From Pectobacterium sp. PL152 (GTDB lineage: Bacteria; Pseudomonadota; Gammaproteobacteria; Enterobacterales; Enterobacteriaceae), in NCBI GenBank assembly GCA_021907015.1, contig CP091064.1, positions 558,001 to 622,000 of the forward strand: 64,000 nt of DNA, read 5' to 3'. Each line of letters opens with the position of its first letter. Within the stretch, counting starts at the first letter, position 1. The notes below the pieces were generated by a model. It did not search any database. It saw nothing but the letters and a program-made list of their open reading frames with translations, and had not been told where the DNA came from. A program made the translations under genes and the position numbers. Positions 22,163-33,579 of this stretch are shown piece by piece.

Positions 22163-23174
22163 ATGGGCGATAGCATTCTTTCACAAGCAGAAATTGATGC
22201 ATTATTAAATGGCGACAGCGGCGATAACGATGCTGATGCGAATGCGTCGTCAAAAGCGGATGGGGGCGTCAAACCCTACGATCCGAATACGCAACGACGT
22301 GTTATCCGCGAGCGTTTACAGGCATTAGAAATCATTAATGAGCGCTTTGCGCGTCAATTCCGTATGGGATTGTTTAACCTATTACGCCGCAGTCCTGATA
22401 TCACTGTAGGTGCGATCAAGATCCAGCCTTATCATGAGTTTGCCAGGAACCTTCCTGTACCGACAAACCTGAATCTGATTCACTTAAAACCGCTACGTGG
22501 TACCGCATTATTTGTATTTTCACCAAGCCTAGTATTTATCGCCGTAGATAACTTATTCGGCGGTGATGGGCGCTTCCCGACAAAAGTTGAAGGGCGTGAA
22601 TTTACCCATACAGAGCAGCGTGTCGTTAAGCGTATGTTGCGACTTGCTCTGAGGCTTATGGTGAAGCCTGGAATGCGATTTACAAACTTGACATTGAATA
22701 CGTACGTTCAGAAATGCAGGTTAAGTTTACCAACATCACGACATCACCTAATGATATCGTCGTGACGACACCGTTTCATGTTGAGATCGGTTCGCTGACT
22801 GGCGAATTTAACATCTGTATTCCTTTTCAATGATCGAGCCGCTGCGTGAACTGCTCGCGAACCCACCATTGGAAAACTCTCGTCAGGAAGATCAGAGCTG
22901 GCGGGACACCTTAGCCAAGCAGGTACAACATTCCGAATTGGAATTAGTTGCAAGCTTTGTTGATATTCCGCTGCGACTCTCCAAGATTTTGAAACTACAG
23001 CCCGGCGATGTCTTACCGATCGACAAACCTGACAAAATCGTTGCCCATGTTGACGGTGTGCCCGTGCTGACCAGCCAATATGGCACATTAAACGGGCAAT
23101 ATGCCCTACGTGTTGAACATTTGATTAACCCTATATTGAATTCTCTGGATAACGAGGAACAGCCCCATGAGTGA
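22163..23174 (+). CDS. fliM: flagellar motor switch protein FliM (two frameshifts)
   Basis: C-ring protein that binds CheY-P through its N-terminal peptide (ILSQAEIDALLNGD) and transmits the switch signal to FliG. About 336 residues. The middle CheC-like domain (NLLRRSPDITVGAIKIQPYHEF, FIAVDNLFGGDGRFPTK) and the C-terminal SpoA domain (LELVASFVDIPLRLSKILKLQPGDVLPI) are present. Single bases are missing near 22655 (Ala-Leu-Glu-Ala-Tyr region) and near 22828 (T run before the MIEPLRELL segment). Overlaps fliN by 8 bp. Confidence 0.96.
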
Positions 23175-23577
23175 CACCAAGAAACCGTCCGACGACAAGG
23201 AATCAGTGGACGATCTGTGGGCTGATGCATTTAACGAGCAGCAGGCTGCAGAAAACCGGCAGCGACAACAGAAGGCATTTTTAAGTCGCTAGACGGTCAT
23301 GATCCTCTGGGTGCTTTGCAGGATATCGACCTGATATTAGATATTCCTGTCAAACTCACCGTTGAGCTTGGCCGGACCAAAATGACGATAAAAGAGTTAC
23401 TACGCCTGACTCAGGGCTCCGTTGTTGCACTTGATGGCTTAGCAGGTGAACCGTTGGATATCCTCATCAATGGCTATCTGATCGCCCAGGGAGGTTGTGG
23501 TTGTATCTGACAAGTACGGTGTCCGTATTACAGATATCATCACGCCATCCGAACGTATGCGCCGCCTGAGTCGTTAA
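23167..23577 (+). CDS. fliN: flagellar motor switch protein FliN (two frameshifts)
   Basis: C-ring base component and docking site for FliH-FliI. About 137 residues. After an acidic, Gln-rich N-terminus it has the SpoA domain: [58 protein letters not shown] and the C-terminal GVRITDIITPSERMRRL. One T is missing near 23283 and one G near 23493. The TAA stop shares a base with the fliO start. Confidence 0.96.
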
Positions 23578-23999
23578 TGGCAATAGCCTCGATATCATCT
23601 CCGGCCCCCGTAGCAAGTCAGCAGTCAACACTTGTTACTGAGCCACCACTTACCGGCAGCATGTTACTGACACAGGTTGGTAGCGTGCTAGCTGGTATTT
23701 TATTATTTATTCTGCTGATTGCCTGGCTAGCTCGCAAACTCGGTTTTGCTCCCCAAGCCAAGCAAAACAAGTTGTTAAAAGTCGTATCCAGTTGCCCTGT
23801 CGGGCAGCGTGAACGTGTCGTTATTGTAGAAGTTGATAATACCTGGCTGGTGTTAGGTGTTACGGCTCAGCAAATCACGCCGCTGCATACACTTCCAGCA
23901 CAACCAACCAACGACAGTTCCTCAACTGGTGACACCAAGCCGGTAGATTTCAATCAACTGTTAAAGAAAGTTTTAAAGCGTCCGGAAAAATCGGAATGA
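23577..23999 (+). CDS. fliO: flagellar biosynthetic protein FliO
   Basis: Intact, 140 residues. FliO is a membrane chaperone for assembly of the FliP5 core of the export gate. One transmembrane segment ([20 protein letters not shown]) is followed by a basic cytoplasmic domain ([21 protein letters not shown]). It overlaps fliP by 4 bp. Confidence 0.94.
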   Translation: MAIASISSPAPVASQQSTLVTEPPLTGSMLLTQVGSVLAGILLFILLIAWLARKLGFAPQAKQNKLLKVVSSCPVGQRERVVIVEVDNTWLVLGVTAQQITPLHTLPAQPTNDSSSTGDTKPVDFNQLLKKVLKRPEKSE

Positions 24000-24771
24000 G
24001 TGCCTTGCCTAATTATTTTCGTATCACCGCCCTGCTTCGCACACTGCGCTACGGTTTAGCCATCGGTTTATTGTTCATGGCTCCATCAGTGTGGGCACAA
24101 CTTCCCGGTATTGTGACGCAACCTCTACCTAACGGTGGACAGAGCTGGACGCTATCCGTACAGACACTGGTTTTACTCACGTCATTAACGTTTATTCCTG
24201 CTGCATTATTAATGATGACCAGCTTTACCCGAATCATCATTGTACTGAGCTTGTTACGTAACGCGCTGGGTACCCCAACCGCACCACCGAACCAGGTATT
24301 ACTCGGGTTGACGCTTTTCCTGACATTTTTGTCATGTCGCCAGTATTAAACCGCGTTTATGACGAAGCTTATCTTCCCTTCAGCCAGGATCAAATCAGCA
24401 TGGAAGTCGCCATCAAACGTGGCGCAGAACCCGTGCGTGAATTCATGCTGCGGCAGACCCGGGAAACCGATCTGGCGTTATTTACCCGGCTGGCAGAAAT
24501 CCCAGAGATCCAGGGACCTGAAGCAGTGCCCATGCGTGTACTTCTCCCCGCATTTGTGACAAGTGAGCTAAAAACTGCTTTCCAAATTGGTTTCACCGTG
24601 TTTATCCCTTTCCTCATCATTGACCTCGTTGTTGCCAGCGTATTGATGGCGTTAGGGATGATGATGGTTCCTCCGGCAACTATTTCATTGCCTTTTAAAC
24701 TCATGCTTTTCGTATTAGTCGATGGCTGGCAGCTGCTACTCGGTTCATTAGCCCAGAGTTTTTATAGTTAG
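23996..24771 (+). CDS. fliP: flagellar export gate protein FliP (one frameshift)
   Basis: Pentameric core of the export channel with FliQ and FliR. About 258 residues. Cleavable signal sequence ([14 protein letters not shown]), then family signatures [33 protein letters not shown] and the C-terminal [25 protein letters not shown]. One T of a T6 run is missing near 24332 (LFLTFFVMSPV). In FliP the conserved first ATG overlaps fliO. Confidence 0.97.
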
Positions 24772-24791
24772 ACGAATAGAGGAATGCGACT

Positions 24792-25059
24792 ATGACACCA
24801 GAATCGGTGATGGCGCTTGGCTATGAGGCAATGAAGGTAGCATTGGCGTTAGCGGCCCCCGTTGATGGCAGCACTACTCAGCGGGCTGCTTATTAGTCTC
24901 CTGCAGGCAGCCACTCAGATAAACGAAATGACGCTATCGTTTATCCCTAAGATCCTAACGGTCTTCTTCACCTTAGTGATCGCTGGGCCTTGGATGTTAA
25001 ACCTCATGCTGGATTATATGCGTACGCTATTCGGCCAGTTACCTAACATTATTGGGTAA
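24792..25059 (+). CDS. fliQ: flagellar export gate protein FliQ (one frameshift)
   Basis: Small two-helix export-gate subunit of 89 residues. [23 protein letters not shown] is followed, after an extra C near 24860, by [31 protein letters not shown], the family's most conserved stretch. It sits 20 bases after fliP and 2 bases before fliR. Confidence 0.96.
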
Positions 25060-25061
25060 GC

Positions 25062-25846
25062 ATGCTGACGTTTAACAGTTGGGATATGGTGAATTGGGTT
25101 AGTCAGTTTTTTTGGCCCTTTGTCAGAATTCTTGCGCTGATCAGTACCGCACCGGTCTTTAACGAAAGAGCGATTGGTAATCGGGTAAAGATCGGTCTGG
25201 GTGTGCTGATCACCCTGCTCGTTGCACCCTATTTACCGTTAAACACCACACCTATTTTCTCTGTCGCGGGTGTGTGGCTGTTAATACAGCAAATTCTTAT
25301 CGGTGTTACGCTCGGCCTATCAATGCAGTTAGCATTTGCCGCTATTCGCCATGCTGGCGAACTTATTGGTTTGCAGATGGGGCTCGCCTTTGCGACCTTT
25401 TTTGATCCCACTGGCGGCCCGAATATGCAGGTAATAGCGCGTTTTCTGAATATTCTTGCCATCTTACTGTTCCTGACGTTTGATGGTCATCTCTGGATGA
25501 TTTCGCTATTAGCAGATAGTTTCTATACCCTGCCCATCAGCACTAATCCTATTAACAGCCATGCTTTTCTCGCGCTTGCTCGTGCCGGTGGACTGATTTT
25601 TATTAACGGATTGATGCTAGCGCTGCCAATTATAACCCTATTGCTAACCATTAACCTTGCCTTAGGTATGCTTAACCGCGTCGCCCCCAACTCTCAATAT
25701 TTGTTGTTGGCTTTCCGATTACCCTCACAGTGGGAATCATGACCCTAGGTTTATTACTTCCTCTTATCCCACCCTTTGCAGAGCATTTATTCAGCGAAGT
25801 ATTCGATTTACTCGCTGATATTCTCATTCAGCTATCGAGTTCTTAG
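25062..25846 (+). CDS. fliR: flagellar export gate protein FliR (one frameshift)
   Basis: Caps the FliP5Q4R1 helical gate. About 261 residues, strongly hydrophobic with about six membrane helices. Family motifs: [45 protein letters not shown], and [16 protein letters not shown] lost from the C run near 25690 moves the frame; the correct tail ([20 protein letters not shown]) ends at the TAG at 25844-25846. It ends the fli operon, convergent with flgL. Confidence 0.96.
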
Positions 25847-26211
25847 CTCACTATATAACGTAGTGACCGAAGTGAGACCAATACAGATCCGTGCGTACAT
25901 ATTTATTTCTTATTTAAACATCCTTACAGTTTGCTATCGCAGCCCATCATATGGAATAAGGTATAAGAAGCTGTTGCTTTACTAAAGCGCGCATGGGGAT
26001 TGCACCAAGCATCGATGCCTGAAAAATCTCTTCACTAAAAGAGTAGATGTTATATAAAAGGAAATATCAGAGATAATTTAGGATAATGGAGAATAAAAAA
26101 TGGCATGTCATCCATTCAATATAATGAAGGGAGTGACACGCCTAAAAAAATACGCCCGGTTTAAGCGTATTCAAACCGTAAAGTAGAATAGAAAAATATC
26201 GTCTATTACTA
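25847..26211. other. convergent intergenic region fliR/flgL, no gene
   Basis: About 365 bases between convergent genes. Apart from the flgL terminator at 26143-26171 I see no ORF with coding character, no RNA gene and no repeat. Confidence 0.6.
26143..26171 (-). terminator. Rho-independent terminator after flgL
   Basis: On the minus strand the stem AATACGC...GCGTATT (9-nt loop) runs straight into a T7 tract, 41 bases past the flgL stop. Classical terminator for the flgBCDEFGHIJKL direction. Confidence 0.85.
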
Positions 26212-27161
26212 CTATTTCATCTGGAATAACGACATTCCTTGCATATTTTGGAAAGCCGTATAAGAGGCCTGTAGAAGACTGTTGCATGATATAAGACGAA
26301 ATTGCGTCATACCAATCAGTATCTTGCAACTGTCCCAATGCAGTCTTATTCGCTACATCACGATCTTTACCAATGGCATCAAGGTTATCAATCTCATTGA
26401 GCTGAATACCTAACTCTGCACGAACGGCTGAAATATTATTAAAGGAGTTTTTAAACCGCGGTTTGCCGTCTCTAAGGCCGCTGCTACACTGGCTTTTGTT
26501 GCATTGTCAGCATTAGCAATAGGCGTTTCAAGCGCTTTGATTGCAATATCCAAAGTCTCAAATAAATCTGACTGGATACTACCATCCGGCTCTGCTTGAG
26601 CATCACCAGTTGTTCCATTAAATACCGCAGAACCAACATGACTAACCGTCATATTTCGGGACGCATCTACACGTTGTGAAATTGCCTGATTACCGCCCAA
26701 ATACTGAACGCCTGTGGCCCCATCAACAAAAGGAATTTTGTCGGTGTTATAACCAGCAAAAATATAATTACCGTTACCGTCAGTGCTGTTAGCCATATTC
26801 AGCAGTTCAGCTTTCATACCACGTAAGGAAGTCGCGACCGATTTGCGATCGTCATCACTCAGAACACCACCGCCTTTGATTACTTCGGTCAATGCGCTGC
26901 TAATCGTGTTCGTGCTTTTGTCCAGAATAGACTCTTCCAAGGACATACTTTGCTTCGCAAATGTGCGCGCTAGTGTGTACTGACCGTTCTCGGACTGAGC
27001 CTGACCAAGCATAATAGCTCCTGCTGCAGCAATCGGATCGTCAGATGGGTTGACAACTCGTTTCCCAGTCGAGAGTTGCTCGCCCGTTTTTGCCACGCGG
27101 TCTGACCATTCAGAATGCCTTGCATATTTTGTTGATATATCATGCTGGTACTTAAGCGCAT
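26212..27161 (-). CDS. flgL: flagellar hook-filament junction protein FlgL (three frameshifts)
   Basis: Hook-associated protein 3, joining hook to filament with FlgK. About 316 residues. N-terminus MRLSTSMIYQQNMQGILNGQ is flagellin-like; GKRVVNPSDDPIAA and LLNMANSTDGNGNYIFAGY are family marks; the C-terminus reads SYTAFQNMQGMSLFQMK. One base is lost near 27085 (after QTAWQKT), near 26455 (A run) and near 26265, so an uncorrected reading loses both ends. ATG 27161 is preceded by GAGAGGAA. It lies 31 bases downstream of flgK and shares its promoter. Confidence 0.95.
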
Positions 27162-27192
27162 GGTATTAATTCCTCTCAATCAAATGGTCAAA

Positions 27193-28887
27193 CTAGTTAC
27201 GAGCAGCTAAAAGCGCATCGAATATGGATTGTGCTGTTTTGATGACCTGAGCATTGGCCATATAGTATTGCTGGTAACGCATCAGATCGCCGTATTCCTC
27301 ATCCAGATTCACCCCAGATACAGATTGCTGTTCTGCTGTTAGCTGCTTAACAACGTTCTGCTGCGATGTATTATTGATCTTCAGCGTACTCGTCTGGTTA
27401 CCGATCATGCCGACCAGGCTAGCATATGCTCCGGAAACACTCGCTTTACCACCGACAATTTTTTCATTTTGCAGCGCAAGTAATGCCTTCGCATTGGTAT
27501 TATCACTTACACCACCAAATACAGGATTACCACTTCCATCCAGAACAGGGTTGCCAGCAGAATCAAGTTTCACTGACGCCGCCGCTATCTTATTGGGATC
27601 GGAAATAGCCACTGCCATATCGATAATAACGTCATTAACTGGTTTAAGCAGGAAGCTGTCATTAGCTGCCGGCGTTCCAGTGATGGTCATTTTGACACCA
27701 TCAAAATTCAGACTGTTATCAGAAGTGTCAACCGTCGCCGTAAATTTCGAGTTGTCAGACAAACGGGTAACTTGCCAACTAGCGCCATCATATTTAACCG
27801 CGTAATTGGTTGCCTGCACGTCTTTGGTATTCGTGTAAGACGGTGTTAATACCGCACTGCCACCATTTTTACTGTCATTCAGGACAACCGCTTTACCAAA
27901 GGAAAAGAAATCGCCACCTTTCACGCCGTTATAATCGTAGCCTTCCTGATGTTGGGCATTAAATGCATCAGCGAATGACAGTGCTAATTGCCCTAACTGA
28001 TTACGCGCCTCATCTAGCGTCTCTGAACGGAAAGAAATTAAACCGCCTAATGAACCACCAGTTAATGTACTCTCGTTCAACGTGACAACATCGTTTGTCC
28101 GGTCTTTATATCCGATGGTGAGGCGAGATGGGTCGCTGCTGGAACTAATTGCAACTAATTGATTGCTAGTACCTGCCTGAACCAGGTTAGTACCATTCTT
28201 CAATGCAACGTTATAAACCGTCCCATCCTGAACAGTAACATCAACACCCACTAATTTATTGAGCTGATCGACGAGAAGATCTCGCTGATCAAGCAAATCG
28301 TTAGGCATCGTGCCACTATTTGCGCCCATTAGTTTCGTGATTTCGTTGTTTAACGATGCGATCTGGTCAGTATACGTATTAATTTGGCCAACAGTACTTT
28401 GAATCTGCGTATTCAGCCCACTGTCCATGTCACGCAGATATTTATCCGTAACCTTGAATTGGTTTACCAGCCCTTCAGCTTTGCCCAGTACAGTTTGACG
28501 AGTCGACGAATCACCTGCGTTACTGGTGAGATTTTGCAGGTTAGAGAAGAAGCCCTGTATGGTTGATGACAAGCTAGTCGTACTACTGGCCAGCAGATTA
28601 TCAATCTTAGAAATCTGCTCGTAATAAGCGGTAACTGAACTGCTTGTTGTTTGCGCAGAACGTAGCTGGTTGGTAATAAATTCATTATATTGGCGGTCAA
28701 TGCTAACAACATTAACACCGTTACCCATATATCCTGCGGATGTGCTGCTGCTAATTGCTTGTTCAATTATGGTATTTTGCCGGTTATACCCAGTAACAGC
28801 TTGATTACTAATGTTGTTACTGACTGTGCTAAGAGCGGCCTGTGCACCTTTTAAGCCACTCATAGCCGTATTAATTAAATTGGACAT
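27193..28887 (-). CDS. flgK: flagellar hook-associated protein FlgK
   Basis: Intact, 564 residues; forms the first hook-filament junction zone. The N-terminal rod/hook motif (MSNLINTAMSGLKGAQAAL, SNNISNQAVTGYNRQ) and the C-terminal DUF1078-type segment (SGVNLDEEYGDLMRYQQYYMANAQVI) pair into the D0 coiled coil. The middle is the Asn/Ser/Thr-rich surface domain. A sigma-28-type promoter precedes it. Confidence 0.98.
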   Translation of the reverse strand: MSNLINTAMSGLKGAQAALSTVSNNISNQAVTGYNRQNTIIEQAISSSTSAGYMGNGVNVVSIDRQYNEFITNQLRSAQTTSSSVTAYYEQISKIDNLLASSTTSLSSTIQGFFSNLQNLTSNAGDSSTRQTVLGKAEGLVNQFKVTDKYLRDMDSGLNTQIQSTVGQINTYTDQIASLNNEITKLMGANSGTMPNDLLDQRDLLVDQLNKLVGVDVTVQDGTVYNVALKNGTNLVQAGTSNQLVAISSSSDPSRLTIGYKDRTNDVVTLNESTLTGGSLGGLISFRSETLDEARNQLGQLALSFADAFNAQHQEGYDYNGVKGGDFFSFGKAVVLNDSKNGGSAVLTPSYTNTKDVQATNYAVKYDGASWQVTRLSDNSKFTATVDTSDNSLNFDGVKMTITGTPAANDSFLLKPVNDVIIDMAVAISDPNKIAAASVKLDSAGNPVLDGSGNPVFGGVSDNTNAKALLALQNEKIVGGKASVSGAYASLVGMIGNQTSTLKINNTSQQNVVKQLTAEQQSVSGVNLDEEYGDLMRYQQYYMANAQVIKTAQSIFDALLAARN

Positions 28888-28975
28888 AGGGTGTTGTTCC
28901 TTTTACACAGGCTTTTCCGCCCTGCGCGATTAACCAAATGCTGAAAGAGCAAATACGCCACATAAGTTAAATACT

Positions 28976-29002
28976 TTATCGGCCAGGGCGCGTAAATCTT
29001 GA
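28976..29002 (-). promoter_or_regulatory. sigma-28 (FliA) promoter for flgKL
   Basis: Reading the minus strand: TCAAGATT, an 11-base spacer, then GCCGATAA, close to the enterobacterial FliA consensus TAAAGTTT-N11-GCCGATAA. It lies about 90 bases upstream of flgK, in line with the class 3 promoter known for flgKL in Salmonella. Confidence 0.8.
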
Positions 29003-29012
29003 ATAAAAAAAA

Positions 29013-29975
29013 TCAAAATAGCCGGCTCAAATCATGAGTGTAAGCTTTTGCCACTTTCTCACCTGAGTTCTTCATTTGCTGGATCATGCTAACCAGCTTC
29101 TGAGCATATTGCGGATCCGTTGCATAGCCCGCTTTTTGTAGCGCATGAGCTGCCTGCTCAGCCGTTCCGGCACTCATAACCGCTGAATAACGTGGGTTGT
29201 TGGTGAGCAATTTCACATAGTCACCAATCGCTTCAATATAGGAATCGTACACTCGGAAACTAGCCTTGACCTTCTTGGCCACGCCCTGTTCATATTCTGT
29301 CGTGGTGATCTCCGTTGTCGGCCCATTCCAGCTACCGCCGGCTTTGATACCGAACAGGTTGTGACTAGGGCGCCCATCTTCGGTAGGAATTTCACGCTGA
29401 CCCCAACCGGACTCAAGTGCCGCCTGAGCAATAATAAGATGGTGAGGTATGCCGCTATGCTGACTGGCAATCTGAGCGGGCAAGGAAATCTGAGACACAA
29501 AGTTACTATTGGATAGCGGTAAGGCTGAACCCGTAGTGGGCAGTTTAGGCAACGCTTTACGCACCATCTGTTCCACTGCCGCAGTTGGCATGGTTTTTAG
29601 CACATCGCCATCGAATGCTAATGGAACAGAGGGAACCGGCGCTTTAGCTGCTGTGGCATCGGGAGATTGTCGGGTTAATTGCTCAACCATGACATCCGCA
29701 AGCCCCAATCCCTTGCCCTTCGTTGAGATCTCCTGGGCAATTTGCTGGTCATACATTGAGGTATACAGACGCGTCTGATCGCTGTTGAAGAGACCGTCCT
29801 GCGGAATTGCAGAACGCATACTTTTCATCATCAATTGGACAAACACGCCTTCCATTTGTTGCGCAACTGCCCTAATACCCTCTTTGCTTTGAGGATTACC
29901 TGAAACTTCACGCTTCAACGTATTCAGGGACTGCGCATCATAGGCCGCATTATTCAGCGTCTGCATATCACTCAT
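29013..29975 (-). CDS. flgJ: flagellar rod-assembly muramidase FlgJ
   Basis: Intact, 320 residues. The N-terminal half is the rod-cap domain (VFVQLMMKSMRSAIPQDGLFNSDQTRLY). The C-terminal half is a peptidoglycan hydrolase (AQAALESGWGQREI with the catalytic Glu, NLFGIKAGGSW, FRVYDSYIEAIGDYVKLL) that opens the wall for the growing rod. It overlaps the end of flgI by one base. Confidence 0.97.
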   Translation of the reverse strand: MSDMQTLNNAAYDAQSLNTLKREVSGNPQSKEGIRAVAQQMEGVFVQLMMKSMRSAIPQDGLFNSDQTRLYTSMYDQQIAQEISTKGKGLGLADVMVEQLTRQSPDATAAKAPVPSVPLAFDGDVLKTMPTAAVEQMVRKALPKLPTTGSALPLSNSNFVSQISLPAQIASQHSGIPHHLIIAQAALESGWGQREIPTEDGRPSHNLFGIKAGGSWNGPTTEITTTEYEQGVAKKVKASFRVYDSYIEAIGDYVKLLTNNPRYSAVMSAGTAEQAAHALQKAGYATDPQYAQKLVSMIQQMKNSGEKVAKAYTHDLSRLF

Positions 29976-31083
29976 CAGATAATTTCCAGTTTGGCACGCA
30001 AGCAGCCAGCACTTTGCATCGCCTGCAGAATAGACATCAGCTCCATCGGCGTCGCACCCAGAGAATTCAGTGCACGCACAACATTGTTGAGGTTGGCGCT
30101 AGAATTGACTTGCTGTAAAGAACCGCCCGCTTGCTGCACCGAGATCTGTGTTTGAGGCGTTACCACCGTCTGGCCGCCACCAAATGGTGTATTAGGCTGG
30201 CTAACATTGGCCTGCTGGTTGATCGTCACAGAAAGGTTGCCCTGAGCGATAGCACAGCTATCCAGCGTGACATCGCGGTTCATCACAACAGATCCAGTAC
30301 GGGAATTGATGATAACCTTGGCGTCCTGAATACCAACATTAACGTCAATGTTCTGGATATCGGCCAGAAAGCGAACCTGAGAGCTGTTACCATGCGGGGC
30401 AAGTACCTGAATAGTCCTAGAATCCAATGGAGTCGCGCTACCACCGTATCCAGAGCGATTTATCGCATCACTCACCTTCTGCGCCATCGAAAAGTCGTCG
30501 TTCTTCAACTGCAGCATGATGGTATTCGATGTACCAAACGTGCTTGGCAACTCTCTCTCGATAACCGCACCATTACTGATTCGACCACCTGCAAGCTGGT
30601 TAACCTGAACACTGCTTCCGCCAGCGGATGCGCCAGCACCGCCAACCAACACGTTACCTTGAGCAGGGCATAGACCTGATTATCGACCCCTTTTAATGGG
30701 GTCATTAACAGTGTCCCGCCGCGCAGGCTCTTCGCGTTACCGAGTGAAGACACAACAATATCAATATTCTGGCCAGCTCTGCCGAAAGGCGGAAGTTCCG
30801 CCGTGACCATCACCGCAGCAACGTTTTTCAACTGCATGTTGGTTCCAGCCGGGACGGTAATCCCTAACTGGGAAAGCATGTTAGTTAAGCTTTGTGTGGT
30901 AAACGGCGTCTGCATGGTCTGGTCACCAGAACCATCTAAACCAACAACTAAACCGTAACCAATCAATGCATTACCACGTACGCCCTGGATGTTTACCAGA
31001 TCGCGAATTCTCTCTGCCGACGCGGGAGCAATGTTCAGCGTCAGTAACGTCAGCAGTACAGTGAAAAATGATGCAATCCGCAT
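29975..31083 (-). CDS. flgI: flagellar P-ring protein FlgI (one frameshift)
   Basis: Periplasmic P-ring subunit, about 369 residues with a Sec signal ([18 protein letters not shown]). [29 protein letters not shown] and [21 protein letters not shown] are family signatures. A base is missing near 30672; reading resumes [11 protein letters not shown]. The C-terminus has [28 protein letters not shown]. Confidence 0.97.
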
Positions 31084-31099
31084 GGCAGGCCTCTTAAGC

Positions 31100-31819
31100 T
31101 TAGAACGGAGAAACATTGAGGAAGAACCGCTGTAACCAGCCCATGTTTTGCGCTTCGTTAATATAGCCATTGCCGACATATTCAATACGCGCGTCCGCAA
31201 CCTGGGTTGATGGCACCGAGTTATTACCACTGATGGTTCTCGGATTAACTACCCCAGAGAATCGGATAAACTCTGTTCCCTGATTAATTGCAATTTGTTT
31301 TTCGCCAACGACCTGTAGGTTGCCATTGGCCAGCACTTGCCCCACCGTGACCGTGATGGTGCCACTGAATGTATTATTGGCGTTAGCGCCACCTTTCCCG
31401 GTGAAATCATTCGTCCCAGTAGCATTCAATGCTGCACGATTATTGCCTAACGGCCCATCAAGGTACCGTGGTGTTGTCGCCACACCAAACGTCGAGGCGC
31501 CATTGCGAGCAGCATTAGCAGATGAACTTTTACTGGCGCTGACATTCTCCTGCAACACGATCGTCAATGTGTCGCCAATATTACGTGGGCGACGATCCTC
31601 AAACATCGGCTGGTAGCCATAATTCATCGGCTGCACAGTCTGGAAAATAGAACCATTGGGGCCCGCCAACACTGGCGATGCAGGCTGGGCGGTCGTAGGC
31701 CCAGTGACAACTTTATCATGCGGAATATAGGCGCAGCCGTTAAGTGCTAACATCGCGATCAATGCCAACAGACGGGGTCGGCGGAGTGGTTTGATAACCG
31801 ACTTTGCATTTATTATCAC
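31100..31819 (-). CDS. flgH: flagellar L-ring lipoprotein FlgH
   Basis: Intact, 239 residues. Lipobox LALNGC puts the lipidated Cys near residue 29. Family motifs [21 protein letters not shown] and [20 protein letters not shown] are present, and the C-terminus is [15 protein letters not shown]. It forms the outer-membrane L ring bushing. Confidence 0.97.
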   Translation of the reverse strand: MIINAKSVIKPLRRPRLLALIAMLALNGCAYIPHDKVVTGPTTAQPASPVLAGPNGSIFQTVQPMNYGYQPMFEDRRPRNIGDTLTIVLQENVSASKSSSANAARNGASTFGVATTPRYLDGPLGNNRAALNATGTNDFTGKGGANANNTFSGTITVTVGQVLANGNLQVVGEKQIAINQGTEFIRFSGVVNPRTISGNNSVPSTQVADARIEYVGNGYINEAQNMGWLQRFFLNVSPF

Positions 31820-31992
31820 TGCGGATATCGCCTTAAATTAATCTATTTCACATATTCACGGGGTAAATCAAAACCATATTTGCCCACTCACCGGGTGCTT
31901 ATGGTATCATTACCCCGTTAAACACTGTCTATATTGCTAACATCAGGCCACCAGAGCACCCGCCCTCGTTCCTGAAAGTAGCGGGTTATTCA

Positions 31993-32775
31993 TTACAGCT
32001 GGGTCAATTTCTGCAACATTTGGTCAGAAGAAGAAATTGCTTTACTGTTGATTTCATAAGCACGCTGCGTCTGAATCATCGATACCAATTCCTCTGCCAC
32101 GTTGACGTTGGAGGTTTCGACATATTTCTGATACAGCAAGCCTGCGCCATTCAAACCCGGGTTTGTTTCATTTGGCGCACCAGAGCTCGCGGTTTCCAGA
32201 TACAGGTTCTCACCGATGCTTTCAAGGCCGCTATCATTAATAAAGGTCGTCAGCGTCAGCTGGCCGATCTGGTTTGTTGCCGCCTGCCCCTGTACTTTAA
32301 CGCTGACAATACCGTCACGGCCGATATTTAGCTCTGTCGCATTCGCCGGAACGGTAATAGCGGGCTGCACCTGATAACCGCTGGACGTCACTAACTGACC
32401 GTTACCGTCAAGCTGGAACGCACCATCACGCGTATAAGCCGTTGTACCGTCAGGCAGTTGAACCTGAAAGAAACCCTGCCCTTTGATGGCAACGTCTTTA
32501 GAGTTACCGGTTTCGGAAAACGTCCCTTGAGTATGAATACGCTCCGTTGATACCGGACGAACACCGGTACCTAACTGCAAGCCGGACGGTAACATCGTTT
32601 GTTCTGAAGACTGAGCGCCGGGCTGACGAATTGTTTGATACATCAAGTCTTCAAATACCGCACGCTGACGCTTGAAACCATTGGTGCTGACGTTTGCCAA
32701 GTTATTGGAAATAACGTCCATATTGGTTTGCTGAGCATTCAAGCCGGTTTTTGCAATCCACAAAGAACGGATCAT
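31993..32775 (-). CDS. flgG: flagellar distal rod protein FlgG
   Basis: Intact, 260 residues, the family length. N-terminal rod motif ([33 protein letters not shown]) and C-terminal [24 protein letters not shown] mark an axial protein. A gap of about 170 bases separates it from flgH. FlgF follows 27 bases upstream. Confidence 0.98.
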   Translation of the reverse strand: MIRSLWIAKTGLNAQQTNMDVISNNLANVSTNGFKRQRAVFEDLMYQTIRQPGAQSSEQTMLPSGLQLGTGVRPVSTERIHTQGTFSETGNSKDVAIKGQGFFQVQLPDGTTAYTRDGAFQLDGNGQLVTSSGYQVQPAITVPANATELNIGRDGIVSVKVQGQAATNQIGQLTLTTFINDSGLESIGENLYLETASSGAPNETNPGLNGAGLLYQKYVETSNVNVAEELVSMIQTQRAYEINSKAISSSDQMLQKLTQL

Positions 32776-32802
32776 TTATTCACTCCTGTGCGCACTCGGC
32801 GC

Positions 32803-33558
32803 TTAACCCATTGCTAATATCTGATTAGCGCGTTGTGCATTATCGTCGACGCTGCTAATGACTTTCATCTGCATTTCAAAGCGGCGAGCATTGGCAATCA
32901 TATCGACCATAGTATCGACCGTGTTCACATTACTGCCCTCAATCACTCCCGGCATAATACGCACGGTGGGATCGTTTTGCAGAACATTACCACGTTGTTG
33001 CTGAGCCTGTTGCGTTAAGCGGAATAACCCGTCATCAGACCGCTCAACCTCTTGTCCTGTAGCCTTGACGAGCTTCAAACGCCCCAACTGAGCAATCGTA
33101 TTCGGTGGATCCCCAGGGTTAAGAGCAGAAATCGTACCGTCAGGAGAAATACTGATCTGGGCCTGCGGTGGCACGTCAATCGGCCCACCGTCGCCCATCA
33201 CTACACGCCCCTGGATAGTTAACTGCCCATCAGCGTTGATCTCCATATTACCATTACGGGTGTACGCCTCACCGCCGTTAGCCGTTTGTACTGCCAGCCA
33301 ACTCTCTTTCGGTAAAGCGACATCCATTGCACGGCCGGTATAATTCATCACGCCTTCGGTCATATCAGCACCAGGCGTAGAGGCAACAACCAGCGTACGG
33401 GTAGGCAATGTCTGCCCATTGACTGGTACAGCTCGCAGTGCTGAGAGCTGTGCCCGGAACCCCGGCGTTGAGGCGTTCGCCAAGTTGTTCGCAGTAATCG
33501 CCTGCTTTTCCAATGACTGGCTCGCGCCACCCATTGCCGTATAAATCGCGTGATCCAT
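32803..33558 (-). CDS. flgF: flagellar proximal rod protein FlgF
   Basis: Intact, 251 residues. MDHAIYTAMGGASQSLEKQAITANNLANASTPGF and the C-terminal VDTMVDMIANARRFEMQMKVI are the axial-protein end motifs. Exported without a signal peptide to build the proximal rod. Confidence 0.98.
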   Translation of the reverse strand: MDHAIYTAMGGASQSLEKQAITANNLANASTPGFRAQLSALRAVPVNGQTLPTRTLVVASTPGADMTEGVMNYTGRAMDVALPKESWLAVQTANGGEAYTRNGNMEINADGQLTIQGRVVMGDGGPIDVPPQAQISISPDGTISALNPGDPPNTIAQLGRLKLVKATGQEVERSDDGLFRLTQQAQQQRGNVLQNDPTVRIMPGVIEGSNVNTVDTMVDMIANARRFEMQMKVISSVDDNAQRANQILAMG

Positions 33559-33579
33559 GCAATGTCCCCGTCAGGATAA

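Noticed and set aside
25776-25985. Possible small gene between fliR and flgL
   Set aside because: It begins inside the corrected fliR end in another frame and has no coding signature.
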